Assembly: GCA_049239925.1 (NCBI GenBank)
Contig: JBMLTO010000108.1
Location: 1 to 50,073 of the forward strand
From: Legionella_A sp049239925
Lineage (GTDB): Bacteria > Pseudomonadota > Gammaproteobacteria > Legionellales > Legionellaceae
Direction: 5' to 3'
DNA length: 50,073 nucleotides
Positions within the stretch are counted from its first letter, which is position 1. Each line of letters begins with the position of its first letter. Positions 17,424 through 26,763 of the stretch are shown here, piece by piece. A program made the translations under genes and the position numbers. The notes under the pieces were generated by a model that saw nothing but the letters and a program-made list of their open reading frames with translations, searched no databases and had not been told where the DNA came from.

Positions 17424-20330
17424 TTACTCCAATTGAGCCACACCACCACCACTGTCTTTATTCAGCCACTCAGTAGCGTGCCCTGCCAATTGTTTGTCTG
17501 TTGCAGCCTTAGCTTGTTGCGTTTTATCGCCAGCTTCACTAATTTTCTTTTCACTATCACCTGTCCAAGAAGCCGATTGCTCACCAGAACTTTCAGGTTG
17601 CCCACCTATCCATCGCAAGACCTTATCAGGTAACATACTAATTAAACCAAATGATTTTTGTACAATAGTTACATACATCGTCGTATAAATAAGAATCGAG
17701 AAGAAAAAGGCAAATATTCCAGCCCAACCTGAATAATCACCATTTATCGCAGCCTGAGATTTGGGAAGCGTATTAAAGGTATTACCCAAATCACCACCAA
17801 GCCGGCTATAGTAATTACCTGCATTGGTGCCATAATAGGAACTGCCTTGAATAAAACCTACCGCATTATCAAACCCTGCATTTAAAATCCATATACCAAC
17901 ATAAGAAAGCGATATAGCTGCAATAAAACCAATGATCATCATTGATGGTCTTAAAAAGACGTTCATTAAAATCATAATTGCTTGCTCACCCTTACCAAAT
18001 GCATCATGGCCCTCAGGATGAGTAATCCCTAACGCAACAATAGGAGCTGCAACCATCGCTTCAATCACCGCCATTAACCATGCAATGACTCCAAAGGTAA
18101 AAATCATATAAGGCAACATTGGCACATAATAGGCAGTAATAAAACCCAGAGCAAACATCGTGCCTAGCCAAGCCAATAATATTGGCCATACCAAAGCGAT
18201 GACCGCATAAATAAACATACCAACGGCTGGAATCATGGCAGTCGTAACCGAAACACCAATGATAATCATCCAAAAATTACCAGCAAAATTAATATAATGA
18301 GTCCCCATATTTGCTAAAGCGACAACAGGATTATTGCCAGGTTGCTGAATAATCGATAAGCCTTGTTTAAAGATTAGAGCCATGCCTTGCAAAGGCAGTT
18401 GTAGAAAAGTTGCGAGCACCTGTTGAGCAAGGATTTTCACTAAACTTAACAATGCATTGAGAAGTTGACGAAGTATTGAATCATATAAAATATTACCAAT
18501 CCATCGACCAATACAAGGGGTCCACATGGTACTACCACAACCAAATTCTATATCTGGCAATTCAAATCCCATAATTCCTGAATCTAATGTTATGTTCATT
18601 ACATTAGCAAAATTTAAAGATTGCTGACCCGGCTGACCCGGCATTTTTAACAACATCGAATCTGCGACAAAGCCATAAACGGTAGATGTTTGTGCGGTAG
18701 TTGGCAAGGTTGGTGTTTTATTATCCCGCCCTGGTAACGATAATGGGTTTTTAGGATCATTCGAACCATCAATCAACTGCTGGATAGGGACAACTTTATT
18801 TTTATCGCCAGCAAAAAGCTCACATAACAAAGCTGATGCTCCTGATGACATGGGACATTTAACATCAGAGCCAGAAGGAAAGCTTTTAGCCAGACTAGAA
18901 GGCTCAAAGGTTGATGCGTCAAGCCCCGTGTTCTGATCGTCGAAAATTTTGATCTTTCCACCAGCATTACTAACCGTCAATGTTGTGCCCGATTGACTGG
19001 ACGCTTGCTGATTAAGATTGACCAAATCGAAAAAATAACTTCCAGCTAAAATCCAACCTTTCGTCTCAGCATCTTTGATAAACTGCCGACTTTGTTTAGC
19101 AGTCGCCAAATCCGCCGCTTGTGCTTTCAGATTAAGCGATGGCGTCATAATGCCATTATAATCATTCAGAGCACCTAAAAATTCGGTACCATTAAATAAC
19201 GCTACCGAATTAGCACTATTATCAGGATCAGCACCCCAGGCAGTACAAGTCATATCATCATCTTTTGTACAACGCTGCCCAGAACTGTTGAGTGGCACAC
19301 CAAACTGTTGAGAGGCATTTGATGTGCTTGCCGCAGAAGTTTGGGATGATAAATTAGAGTCATTATTGACCATAACCTGAGCAACCGTTGCGAGATCAAG
19401 ATACATCTGCTGAATACCAATGGCTCGTGATAGCTGTGCTGTTTTTTGATCAGTTTGAGATAATGATAACTGTTTGCCATCTCCTAAATCGAACGGATTC
19501 CATGCCAGTTTTCCACAAACTCCATTCAAGGTAGCATACGGTTCAATCGTGCTCTTAAAATTAGGCATATCAACTGAGTATTGGTTATCTGCATGACTAG
19601 TTTGCACATCAACCACATTCACTGTACCAATGAAGTCAGGAACAGGGTTATCACAAAAGCTTTTCATCGTAGCATTGGATGAACCATAACATGGTCCTGC
19701 ATTGTTTTGTTTTTGATTCAAATACTCTTCTCGTTGTGCTTGCAATTGCGTTTGCAAACCAAGCATACAGACCTGCCCAGCAAGAATAGTTCCAGCGCCA
19801 ACAACCGCTCCATTTTTTTTAGCTGATAATAACGATGCCGTTGGATCGGACTGTCCTTGTATAATCACACCGCCTCTATTTAAATAACCTAAAGCAGCGT
19901 CCCAAACCTTATCCGCAGCGCCAACACCTTGTACAACCACCCACATCACAAACACTTGCATCAAGCAATATCCAGATGCTTTAGGAATAAGTAATGCCAA
20001 GCCGATTGTTGAGCGAATGGGAATCCAAATGGATGACCATTTTTGTCCCAACATCTGACCTTCATGCGCGGTATTCATAGTTGAAACGAGTAACGTATAC
20101 ATGATGATCATACCGCCTATTGCAAGCACAGCGGCATTGAATACAGTGAATAAGCTACCCATGATTTGGCTGCCACTACCATGAAGAACACCATCAACGA
20201 TACCAAAGATATTGCCAAGAAATACCATCGAATAATCACTAGGTGGCGGAGCAAAGGTTAACGAACTGTCTGCTGCACATGCAAGTAGTGGCCATAATAC
20301 CAATGTGAAAGCAATGACTATTTTATCCAT
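17424..20330 (-). CDS. dotA: Dot/Icm inner-membrane protein DotA
   Basis: DotA is a large polytopic inner-membrane component (TraY-like) required for Dot/Icm function. The 968-residue protein has a cleavable signal (IVIAFTLVLWPLLACAAD) and the N-terminal family block GNIFGIVDGVLHGSGSQIMG and KWSSIWIPIRSTIGLALLIP. A long, hydrophilic, poorly conserved periplasmic loop spans about residues 170-590. A cluster of C-terminal membrane helices follows, including EAMVAAPIVALGITHPEGHD and FGKGEQAIMILMNVFLRPSM. A polar tail (SGEQSASWTGDSEKKISEAG) closes it. The ATG overlaps the end of icmV by 13 bases, the Legionella icmV-dotA operon. Confidence 0.96.
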   Translation of the reverse strand: MDKIVIAFTLVLWPLLACAADSSLTFAPPPSDYSMVFLGNIFGIVDGVLHGSGSQIMGSLFTVFNAAVLAIGGMIIMYTLLVSTMNTAHEGQMLGQKWSSIWIPIRSTIGLALLIPKASGYCLMQVFVMWVVVQGVGAADKVWDAALGYLNRGGVIIQGQSDPTASLLSAKKNGAVVGAGTILAGQVCMLGLQTQLQAQREEYLNQKQNNAGPCYGSSNATMKSFCDNPVPDFIGTVNVVDVQTSHADNQYSVDMPNFKSTIEPYATLNGVCGKLAWNPFDLGDGKQLSLSQTDQKTAQLSRAIGIQQMYLDLATVAQVMVNNDSNLSSQTSAASTSNASQQFGVPLNSSGQRCTKDDDMTCTAWGADPDNSANSVALFNGTEFLGALNDYNGIMTPSLNLKAQAADLATAKQSRQFIKDAETKGWILAGSYFFDLVNLNQQASSQSGTTLTVSNAGGKIKIFDDQNTGLDASTFEPSSLAKSFPSGSDVKCPMSSGASALLCELFAGDKNKVVPIQQLIDGSNDPKNPLSLPGRDNKTPTLPTTAQTSTVYGFVADSMLLKMPGQPGQQSLNFANVMNITLDSGIMGFELPDIEFGCGSTMWTPCIGRWIGNILYDSILRQLLNALLSLVKILAQQVLATFLQLPLQGMALIFKQGLSIIQQPGNNPVVALANMGTHYINFAGNFWMIIIGVSVTTAMIPAVGMFIYAVIALVWPILLAWLGTMFALGFITAYYVPMLPYMIFTFGVIAWLMAVIEAMVAAPIVALGITHPEGHDAFGKGEQAIMILMNVFLRPSMMIIGFIAAISLSYVGIWILNAGFDNAVGFIQGSSYYGTNAGNYYSRLGGDLGNTFNTLPKSQAAINGDYSGWAGIFAFFFSILIYTTMYVTIVQKSFGLISMLPDKVLRWIGGQPESSGEQSASWTGDSEKKISEAGDKTQQAKAATDKQLAGHATEWLNKDSGGGVAQLE

Positions 20331-20821
20331 GGTTTACCACCCTTTAAACCTTCGTTAAACCATTGATTGATTGAACAACCCAGCGTTCGTCGCTTAATTT
20401 GAAAATACCAAAAGTGATAACGGAAGGCCAAAACAAGTGCAATCATAGTAACGACTAAACTGATAATAAAAGCAACCAGATGAATTAATAACAATTGATA
20501 GACCGCATAGCCTAAAAGAATTGCGGCCGTAACTAACATTAAGAGACTTAGACGCCAAAGACTCTGCTGTTTATTTAACAAGTCAACTTCACTAAGATTC
20601 AAACGCTGTTGCGCCTCATCAAATGACTCGGTAGCTTTCTTTTGTTGAGGAACTAACATATTTTTTATGCCTTGACCGAGGTAGGCGCTGTAGTCCTTCA
20701 TTCTATCCCAATCAATCCAATAACGAACATTAAGAATGGCGTTAATTAACTGCTTTGTTCGGCTACTATTATTTTTTTTCATGGATTTTGATTTCATTTC
20801 CGATGGACTTTTATTCTTCAT
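20318..20821 (-). CDS. icmV: Dot/Icm inner-membrane protein IcmV
   Basis: Small inner-membrane Dot/Icm component. The 167-residue product has a basic N-terminus, the conserved NVRYWIDWDRMKDYSAYLGQ, GIKNMLVPQQ, two adjacent hydrophobic helices (about residues 90-130) and the closing RRTLGCSINQWFNEGLKGGK. Three in-frame ATGs occur in the first 14 codons; starting at the third would give ~154 residues, closer to the Legionella protein. The first is reported here because none has a decisive ribosome site. First gene of icmV-dotA, divergent from icmW. Confidence 0.88.
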   Translation of the reverse strand: MKNKSPSEMKSKSMKKNNSSRTKQLINAILNVRYWIDWDRMKDYSAYLGQGIKNMLVPQQKKATESFDEAQQRLNLSEVDLLNKQQSLWRLSLLMLVTAAILLGYAVYQLLLIHLVAFIISLVVTMIALVLAFRYHFWYFQIKRRTLGCSINQWFNEGLKGGKPWIK

Positions 20822-20876
20822 ACTATATTATATAAGTATATCGATAGGAAATGTATTCTATTATTGCACATAAATA

Positions 20877-20892
20877 GTAAATAAAGAGTAAA
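20877..20892 (+). promoter_or_regulatory. Candidate CpxR box in front of icmW
   Basis: GTAAA-N6-GTAAA at 20877-20881 and 20888-20892 matches the CpxR consensus known to control icmV-dotA and icmW-icmX in L. pneumophila. It lies within the 73-bp divergent icmV/icmW gap and ends two bases before the icmW ATG, overlapping the ribosome site. The setting is very AT-rich, so chance is possible. Confidence 0.4.
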
Positions 20893-20894
20893 TT

Positions 20895-21350
20895 ATGCCT
20901 GATCTCAGTCACCAAGCAGCAGCCAAATATTGGTTTGAATACCCAGATCCGATGATTTATCGAGTTATAACATTCATGGAAAGTGTTGAGGATTGGACTT
21001 TAGATGGCGATCCAACACTTGAGCAAGCGATTGAGACGCTAGGTAAAGAACTTGATCATATTGAATCGATTGATATGAATGTCTTAGGTCAAGAAGATAA
21101 ATTTATCCGTTTGGTCGGACAGATCAAATCTGGCCGAGGACTGAGGCTACTGCAAGCGATAGATACCATCCATCCCGGGTGCGCATCTAAAATTTTGATT
21201 CATGCAGAAGAAACAAGTATGTCCAGCGTGGATCCCTCCGGTTTTTTTCTAAAACGTAATATAATTTTTGAGCGTTTACGCCTTTTATCCAGAGTCTTTT
21301 CTGCATATAGACTCAATATGGTTACTCGAGCTATCGAAGGAGAGGAATAG
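20895..21350 (+). CDS. icmW: Dot/Icm effector chaperone IcmW
   Basis: Cytosolic acidic protein that with IcmS forms the type IV adaptor delivering a subset of effectors to the DotL coupling complex. The 151-residue product matches the family length and carries MPDLSHQAAAKYWFEYPDPM, RVITFMESVEDWTLDGDPTL and QIKSGRGLRLLQAIDTIHPG. It is transcribed divergently from icmV-dotA, and icmX follows after one base. A possible CpxR box sits directly in front. icmS itself is not in the window. Confidence 0.96.
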   Translation: MPDLSHQAAAKYWFEYPDPMIYRVITFMESVEDWTLDGDPTLEQAIETLGKELDHIESIDMNVLGQEDKFIRLVGQIKSGRGLRLLQAIDTIHPGCASKILIHAEETSMSSVDPSGFFLKRNIIFERLRLLSRVFSAYRLNMVTRAIEGEE

Positions 21351-21351
21351 C

Positions 21352-22632
21352 ATGAATAGTTTTACTCGGTACTCAATTGTAACGTTGTTATGTTCCTCAT
21401 CTTTAGTCGCCAATGCAGAACAATCTAATAATCCTTTTGATGGAAATGAAAGTTTAAAAACGTTAACACAATACTTAGCCAACCTCGGAGGCTATTTGGG
21501 CTTTGATTTAACACAAACCAATCAAGCTAGCGTTTCACAGCAACTCATAGATGTCACCGGTATGCAATTAACACAAAACTATCTATTTACAACAATGTTG
21601 GGTGCAACACCGGTCAATGCCTTCAACAGCGTATTAGCCCAACTAGTACCCGCTGCAAACAACTACCAATTCATCAACAAACTAGCCAACAGTTCATTTT
21701 CAAACTACAGCAATCCAAATCAGCAACAAAACGGTCTCTCAGCCAACCCCCAGCTTGACCAAAAAAACTATCAAAATGATCCAGTAAACCAGGCAGTTTT
21801 GAATCTGTTAGGAACACCTGATTATTCTTACTGTATGAAAGATAAAACGGCTCAAACATGGGATAACAATTGCAGTCTACTGACTGGCCTTGCAATAACA
21901 ACCAATACCATCGGTGTCCCCCCAAAACCATCAGATTTTTTTAATTACACCTCGACAAATAATTATCTGAGCCAACTCAATAGCAATACCTTACTTGGGC
22001 CAATGATCTATAGCAATATCCCTTCCAATGCTCAAACAGAATCGACATCAAGCTCTGCACCGTCTCCAAGTCTTAGCCAAATGCAGCAAGCCGATCAATT
22101 CATTCGTTATGCTACTGGTTCTGTAGTCCCTACGCCATTAGCCAAATGGAGCGACTACGATGCCATTTATACCATGGCTACAGCAAAAGCAAGCAAACCT
22201 GAAGATCTGGCCAAACAAAAGTCCGCACAATCAAGACTAATGAATTACCTAGCAAACTTACGTGTATTTGCTGCGCAAAAATCAGCAGCGATCAGCAATC
22301 TGTATTTTATAATGTCTAAACGTATGCCACAAAATCTGGGTAATGATACAAATAATGCCACTAGCCAGGCCATGAGCGAATACACCATGGCCAGTTGGCG
22401 ATTGTTCAAACCACAAAATGGAGCAGCAACGCCACAGTGGATATCGCAATTGAATACCGCATCGCCAGCAACTGTGCAAAAAGAAATAGCAACTTTATTA
22501 GCAGAAATTAATTATCAAATGTACTTAAATCGACAGCAAGAAGAACGTATTTTATTAACAAACTCATTGTTATTATTACAAAATATGAATAACCTCAGAC
22601 CGACTTTAGATAGGGAAAACAATAACCAATAA
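21352..22632 (+). CDS. icmX: Dot/Icm periplasmic protein IcmX
   Basis: Secreted/periplasmic Dot/Icm component required for effector translocation. From the ATG at 21352, with AGGAGAGGAA in front, the product has 426 residues and a signal peptide (RYSIVTLLCSSSLVANAEQ). The Asn/Gln/Ser-rich middle is typical. Family-like segments are KSAQSRLMNYLANLRVFAAQ and the helical C-terminus INYQMYLNRQQEERILLTNS. The frame stays open upstream into icmW, but the ribosome site and signal peptide fix the start. Second gene of icmW-icmX. Confidence 0.92.
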   Translation: MNSFTRYSIVTLLCSSSLVANAEQSNNPFDGNESLKTLTQYLANLGGYLGFDLTQTNQASVSQQLIDVTGMQLTQNYLFTTMLGATPVNAFNSVLAQLVPAANNYQFINKLANSSFSNYSNPNQQQNGLSANPQLDQKNYQNDPVNQAVLNLLGTPDYSYCMKDKTAQTWDNNCSLLTGLAITTNTIGVPPKPSDFFNYTSTNNYLSQLNSNTLLGPMIYSNIPSNAQTESTSSSAPSPSLSQMQQADQFIRYATGSVVPTPLAKWSDYDAIYTMATAKASKPEDLAKQKSAQSRLMNYLANLRVFAAQKSAAISNLYFIMSKRMPQNLGNDTNNATSQAMSEYTMASWRLFKPQNGAATPQWISQLNTASPATVQKEIATLLAEINYQMYLNRQQEERILLTNSLLLLQNMNNLRPTLDRENNNQ

Positions 22633-22691
22633 CATCGACCGTTGTATCAAACAGAAAACTACTGAATAAGTTGCCCATGTGCAAGTAACGG

Positions 22692-22712
22692 AGGTGTGTT
22701 GATAACACACCT
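22692..22712 (+). terminator. Hairpin after icmX
   Basis: AGGTGTGTT-GAT-AACACACCT is a perfect nine-base-pair stem with a three-base loop, 60 bases after the icmX stop. Only TTT follows it, so it is a weak or Rho-assisted terminator candidate, or a transcript-stabilising hairpin. Confidence 0.45.
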
Positions 22713-22845
22713 TTGAAGATAATAGAATCGACCTGCTTGATATGATTCATTTTTATTCGTCTTTCAAAATTCACAGCCTACTGCGTTCTATCCTCAATGC
22801 TCGCGACGGATCTCTGAATCACAAATCGCTTGAGTCTAATGATAG

Positions 22846-25800
22846 TTAAGATGACGGCAACGATCTTATATCAAAGTCTCGGACACAGAGATAATCGTGC
22901 ATATGATCTACATAATCTTTGGCTAGTTCCTTTGGGGGTATGTATGGTATGTCTAAAACGAAGGCATCCTCATAATTATTTTCCCAGTGCGAAGTCCAAT
23001 ATTTGCTAGTTTTTAGACCAAATTTGCATGAGGAGGCTGTCATACAAAATTGTTTTGATAATTCTTTTAGTTCATCGGGAGCAGGAAGATATACTTCAGG
23101 GCCATCATCAAGATTAGAGGCAGAAGAAGATAGGCCTTGACATGCACATGCGGCAAATGTGGAAGGACATTTGGAGTTTATCTTTAGTATTGCATCTATG
23201 ATTGCTTTGCTATTCTTACGACCATCAGCTTCATCTGTAGAAACCTTAAGTAAATAGGAAATCCATATTAATGGCGATTCCATGATATGAAACGCTTTGC
23301 CTTTGCCGTTGTTTTCATCATAAACTAACCCATATTTTTTATGGTCTGGAGAACCAAAATTTATTTTAGTAGCAATTTTAGTGGTCGGTTTATTGAGCGT
23401 ATTTGAACCTTTAATAGCAATCGTACAGGGTTTATATGGTTTATCCGTAGTCAAAACTAAGCTACAGCTACCCTTGGGGCTAATTTCTTTACAATTAGAG
23501 TCATCAACACTAATGTAAGGACAGCCTGTTACTTTACCATCATCGCCAGTTTCAACAGTGACTCCCTTCGCGGTCACTACCTCGTCATCATTGGTAATGG
23601 TTAACTTTAATGGTGTTTGATTAATTTCGAGAATTCGTTCATCTTCTTTAGGACTGGTGATACTGATAGATGGTTGATCCGCTACAGTTACTTTGACATA
23701 AGCTAAGCTGTTAATAGTAATATAGGTATCAACTTCCTTTTCATTAGGCTTAGAACAGAAAACAATATTGCAGCTTTTGTCTGGCCATAAAGACTGATGA
23801 GACGTGCATAAATCATTATAGCCAGACGCAGCTGTTTCAAGATGACTATACTTGGGGATAGCTGGTATAAAATATGAGGAGATCGGTTGTTTTGAAGTAT
23901 TTGTAATAGTAACTTTACCACAATCTCCCGTCGAAAATTTCAATACTTTCGGATTGATCGACCATTCAGAGGTCTTACTAGATGTAGATGTAATCGTCGT
24001 CTTTATTGGACTAATTGGATAAGTATTGTCGCCTTGAATGGTAACCGTTCCTACTACTTCGTTCGTTTCTAAAGGCTTTTTTGCTGTAAAGCCAATTCTG
24101 CAGGATTGATTGGCAGCTAAGGTATCACATTGAGATTTATCAATCTGAAGAACTGCTGTCAGAGCACCATCAAAAGAAGCCTTAATATTTTTTGCCTCAA
24201 CCACAGACTGATTCGTAATAGTTAATTCGCCAAAGTAATCATCAGCAAACCCTAGTTCGATTGGCTCTACGCTGACCGTAGCAACAGGATGAACAGTTGC
24301 AACTATCTCCACACGATCACTGTTGTCCCCCTTAAATATAATAGGAATTGTAGTTTCCGTTTCAGGGTTTGAGTTCAAAGTAAAAGTAATATCACACGTT
24401 TGCTTAGGTGCTAATGTTTGACAAGCTGGTTTAGCGGTAATATATCCGCCACCTATAGTAACACCGATGTTGTTGACCGTAATGGATGATTGATTAGTTA
24501 TCGATACTGTTTGAGTCTTATCTTTACTATTATTATCAATAAAGCTTAACTTGTCAGGTTTGGCGCTAATAATTGCATTTCCTTCCACAATAATCGTATA
24601 GCTGATGCTATTCGTCTCAACTCCATCAGTTGTTCCTGATATTCGAAGAATAGGATTAGGATATTTTGAGTCATTTTTCGCTGTTGGATTTAGTCCAGAA
24701 ATATCGATATAACACACATCATCATTTTGGGGTAAAGGATTATCATCGGTAAGACAAGTGGAGCGAGGCTCAAATCCATCAGGCTCCGTAACAATCCTAA
24801 CATAATCTAAATTATTGTCAATGACCGCCTTTATAGAAACAGCTGTGGAACCGATATTAGTAACGATAATCCTGGATGGTTCTTTGTCACCTTTGTTTAA
24901 GATTAACGGCGGACCATCGGCCTTAAACTCAAGAACCTTTGGTGGGTTAATAACCGAGATATTCACAGTCACAGGAGCGGTGTTGTCTCCTTTCACTGTA
25001 ATTGTACCGGAACCGGAAGTTGGCTGGTCTGATGCCTTCAACGAAAACTGGCATGTATTGTTTCGTCCTAACGAGGTACAAGTATTACTATCCAGAGTAA
25101 TTCCCTTGACGTTGCTTATATCGACCTTAATATTTTCGGCCGTTGAATCTGAGTCATTGCGAACTGTAATGCCACCCGTACCACCGGCTGTAAGTGTTAA
25201 ACTTGCTGGCGTTACAATGATGGGTACCATCGGCTCCGGTTTAGGCTTAACTTCAATGTTAAAAGAAATTTTATTTGTATTCTCTCCCGCAATTTCAATC
25301 GAAGGGAGATGGGCAGTGGTTGTTTGATTGGCAGTCAGCTCAATAGAGCAAGTCTTGCCAGGCTCTAGGGATCTTTGACATCGATCAACAGTTACAGAAA
25401 AGTAGTTATTATTCTGCACAGTAACCTGGATGTTTTTTGCAACTGTGTTGCCGTTACCATCATTTTTAACAGTTATAGTAGCCTTATCACCACTGGTTAA
25501 ACTGATCAATGAGCCATCTTGTTTGTCGGCAGTTGCTGTAATTGTAGTAGTGGTAGGAGCTGAACGTTTAAGTTGGAGAACATGGCTCCCGGTGGGTTGA
25601 TAACATTGATTAGGATTAGCACTGCCATTAGCGTTGGCTTGACATAAGACCGGACCACCATGAATACCATTAACGGGCATTTTTTTTCCCGTAATAACCA
25701 AGCTCAAAATACAACTGCTCCCATACTGGCCTTTAGGCGCTAGCTGACATTCTTTCGGTTGCTCAATGCCTGGTATAGCTTGCATCACTAATTGTTTGGG

Positions 25801-25992
25801 TTTTGTCGATTGATTTTCAACCACGTAAGTGACGGTAACCGTATCATTTTCAGGTATTGGCTGAGATGGATAACTGCCCGGTGCAGGGACTATCGACCAT
25901 AAAGGCTCACCAGCTTGAACAGTTGCGCTCGCCAACCAGAACCATAACAGAATGAAAGCCTTTACTAAACATAATATATCCTTTATTTTCAT
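22846..25992 (-). CDS. Large exported protein: Ig-like repeats plus Lcl/DUF1566-like C-terminus
   Basis: The 1048-residue product has a signal peptide (CLVKAFILLWFWLASATVQA) followed by a domain starting PLWSIVPAPGSYPSQPI, a type seen in secreted Legionella-group proteins. From about residue 160 to 870 there are roughly seven beta-sandwich repeats of ~90-110 residues. Each has the pattern ITVTNxS..A.NI, a Cys pair (LAPKQTCDI, LAANQSCRI, LGRNNTCQF) and an end like IxIxGDNT. The last ~170 residues read YGLVYDENNGKGKAFHIMES, VYLPAPDELKELSKQF, YWTSHWENNYEDAFVLDIPY and YLCVRDF, which resembles the DUF1566/Lcl lectin-like fold. The likely role is a surface or secreted binding protein. Function is not known; it stands alone beside the Dot/Icm locus. 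Confidence 0.85.
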   Translation of the reverse strand: MKIKDILCLVKAFILLWFWLASATVQAGEPLWSIVPAPGSYPSQPIPENDTVTVTYVVENQSTKPKQLVMQAIPGIEQPKECQLAPKGQYGSSCILSLVITGKKMPVNGIHGGPVLCQANANGSANPNQCYQPTGSHVLQLKRSAPTTTTITATADKQDGSLISLTSGDKATITVKNDGNGNTVAKNIQVTVQNNNYFSVTVDRCQRSLEPGKTCSIELTANQTTTAHLPSIEIAGENTNKISFNIEVKPKPEPMVPIIVTPASLTLTAGGTGGITVRNDSDSTAENIKVDISNVKGITLDSNTCTSLGRNNTCQFSLKASDQPTSGSGTITVKGDNTAPVTVNISVINPPKVLEFKADGPPLILNKGDKEPSRIIVTNIGSTAVSIKAVIDNNLDYVRIVTEPDGFEPRSTCLTDDNPLPQNDDVCYIDISGLNPTAKNDSKYPNPILRISGTTDGVETNSISYTIIVEGNAIISAKPDKLSFIDNNSKDKTQTVSITNQSSITVNNIGVTIGGGYITAKPACQTLAPKQTCDITFTLNSNPETETTIPIIFKGDNSDRVEIVATVHPVATVSVEPIELGFADDYFGELTITNQSVVEAKNIKASFDGALTAVLQIDKSQCDTLAANQSCRIGFTAKKPLETNEVVGTVTIQGDNTYPISPIKTTITSTSSKTSEWSINPKVLKFSTGDCGKVTITNTSKQPISSYFIPAIPKYSHLETAASGYNDLCTSHQSLWPDKSCNIVFCSKPNEKEVDTYITINSLAYVKVTVADQPSISITSPKEDERILEINQTPLKLTITNDDEVVTAKGVTVETGDDGKVTGCPYISVDDSNCKEISPKGSCSLVLTTDKPYKPCTIAIKGSNTLNKPTTKIATKINFGSPDHKKYGLVYDENNGKGKAFHIMESPLIWISYLLKVSTDEADGRKNSKAIIDAILKINSKCPSTFAACACQGLSSSASNLDDGPEVYLPAPDELKELSKQFCMTASSCKFGLKTSKYWTSHWENNYEDAFVLDIPYIPPKELAKDYVDHMHDYLCVRDFDIRSLPSS

Positions 25993-26039
25993 CTTAATAA
26001 TCCCTGCATGTCCTAGCCTTTCCCTATAGCGGAGATCGA

Positions 26040-26120
26040 GGTCAGATCTTTCCCATTGACTTTTGTTGAATTGCCCTTAAGTAATATTTGTGTTCAAAAG
26101 TCAAAGGGAAAGACCCGACC
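26040..26120. repeat. Long imperfect inverted repeat (hairpin element)
   Basis: The arm at 26040-26065 (GGTCAGATCTTTCCCATTGA, then CTTTTG) pairs with 26095-26120 (CAAAAGTCAAAGGGAAAGAC, then CCGACC) with about three mismatches around a 29-base loop. It has no coding content. It resembles the paired GGGTCTTTCCC-type palindromes that act as ends for REP-associated transposases, but no transposase is present. Confidence 0.6.
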
Positions 26121-26222
26121 CCCGCTGCGTGCGACCTAATTGTGTATGGTATCCAAAATGCTCTCAAATATCCAATATCAGCGATAGTATTTGTCAAGGG
26201 CGCACTACTATAATCTCAGGGG

Positions 26223-26580
26223 TGTCGCATTAAAATTTAATCAATCTAAGGATCATGTTTTTTTAAAAGATCAATTTTTGATTCGCCAAATAATACAAAA
26301 TCTCGCCAGCTCTCAGCGCCACAAATACTGCCACACAAAACCACAAATAAAATCTCTATGAGTGGGTACAATTTTCTTCTGGAAATTCGTGGAGCGGGTC
26401 ATTTAGAAAAATAAACATCAAATCCTATGTGTCTAATCTCATGCATCATGCCACCTCTTTAAAATTTGAGTGACATTTGATCTTATTTCTAACTATTCGT
26501 CAAATTAATCCGAGGGTTAATAACCCTATTGTTGGGCAAAGGCCAAACCTACAACAGATTGATTAAATTTTAATGCGACA
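26223..26580. mobile_element. MITE-like element with 25-bp perfect terminal inverted repeats
   Basis: The 25 bases at 26223-26247 (TGTCGCATTAAAATTTAATC, then AATCT) are the exact reverse complement of 26556-26580. The 358-bp interior has no ORF long enough for a transposase, so this is a non-autonomous element or an IS reduced to its ends. A related right end occurs at 42-81. No clear target-site duplication is visible at the borders (GGGG left, GCCG right). Confidence 0.7.
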
Positions 26581-26763
26581 GCCGTGACTATAACCTGTAC
26601 GGTATGATTTACCATAAGACCCGAGAAAACTAAACCACTAACGGGTTAAAAAAAATAGCGCAAACAATCTATTCAAAGAAACGATTAGTTGCTGATGCGG
26701 CAGGAGGAAGAGGATAATAAACGCAACAACGATATTCCCCTGTTGATGCGTTTATCGATCATT

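Larger units (their letters stand above)
25993..26763. other. Gene-free region filled by repeats
   Basis: No plausible gene is present in these ~770 bases. They contain the inverted repeat at 26040-26120 and the terminal-inverted-repeat element at 26223-26580. The remaining spacer towards the TMEM43 gene shows nothing I can name. Confidence 0.7.

Noticed and set aside
14403..22845. PmrA-type tandem CTTAAT boxes in front of dot/icm or effector genes
   Set aside because: Looked for upstream of dotD, icmV/icmW and the secreted-protein gene; none fits the spacing.
24815..25327. 170-residue plus-strand ORF inside the large secreted-protein gene
   Set aside because: Antisense shadow of a strongly supported repeat protein.
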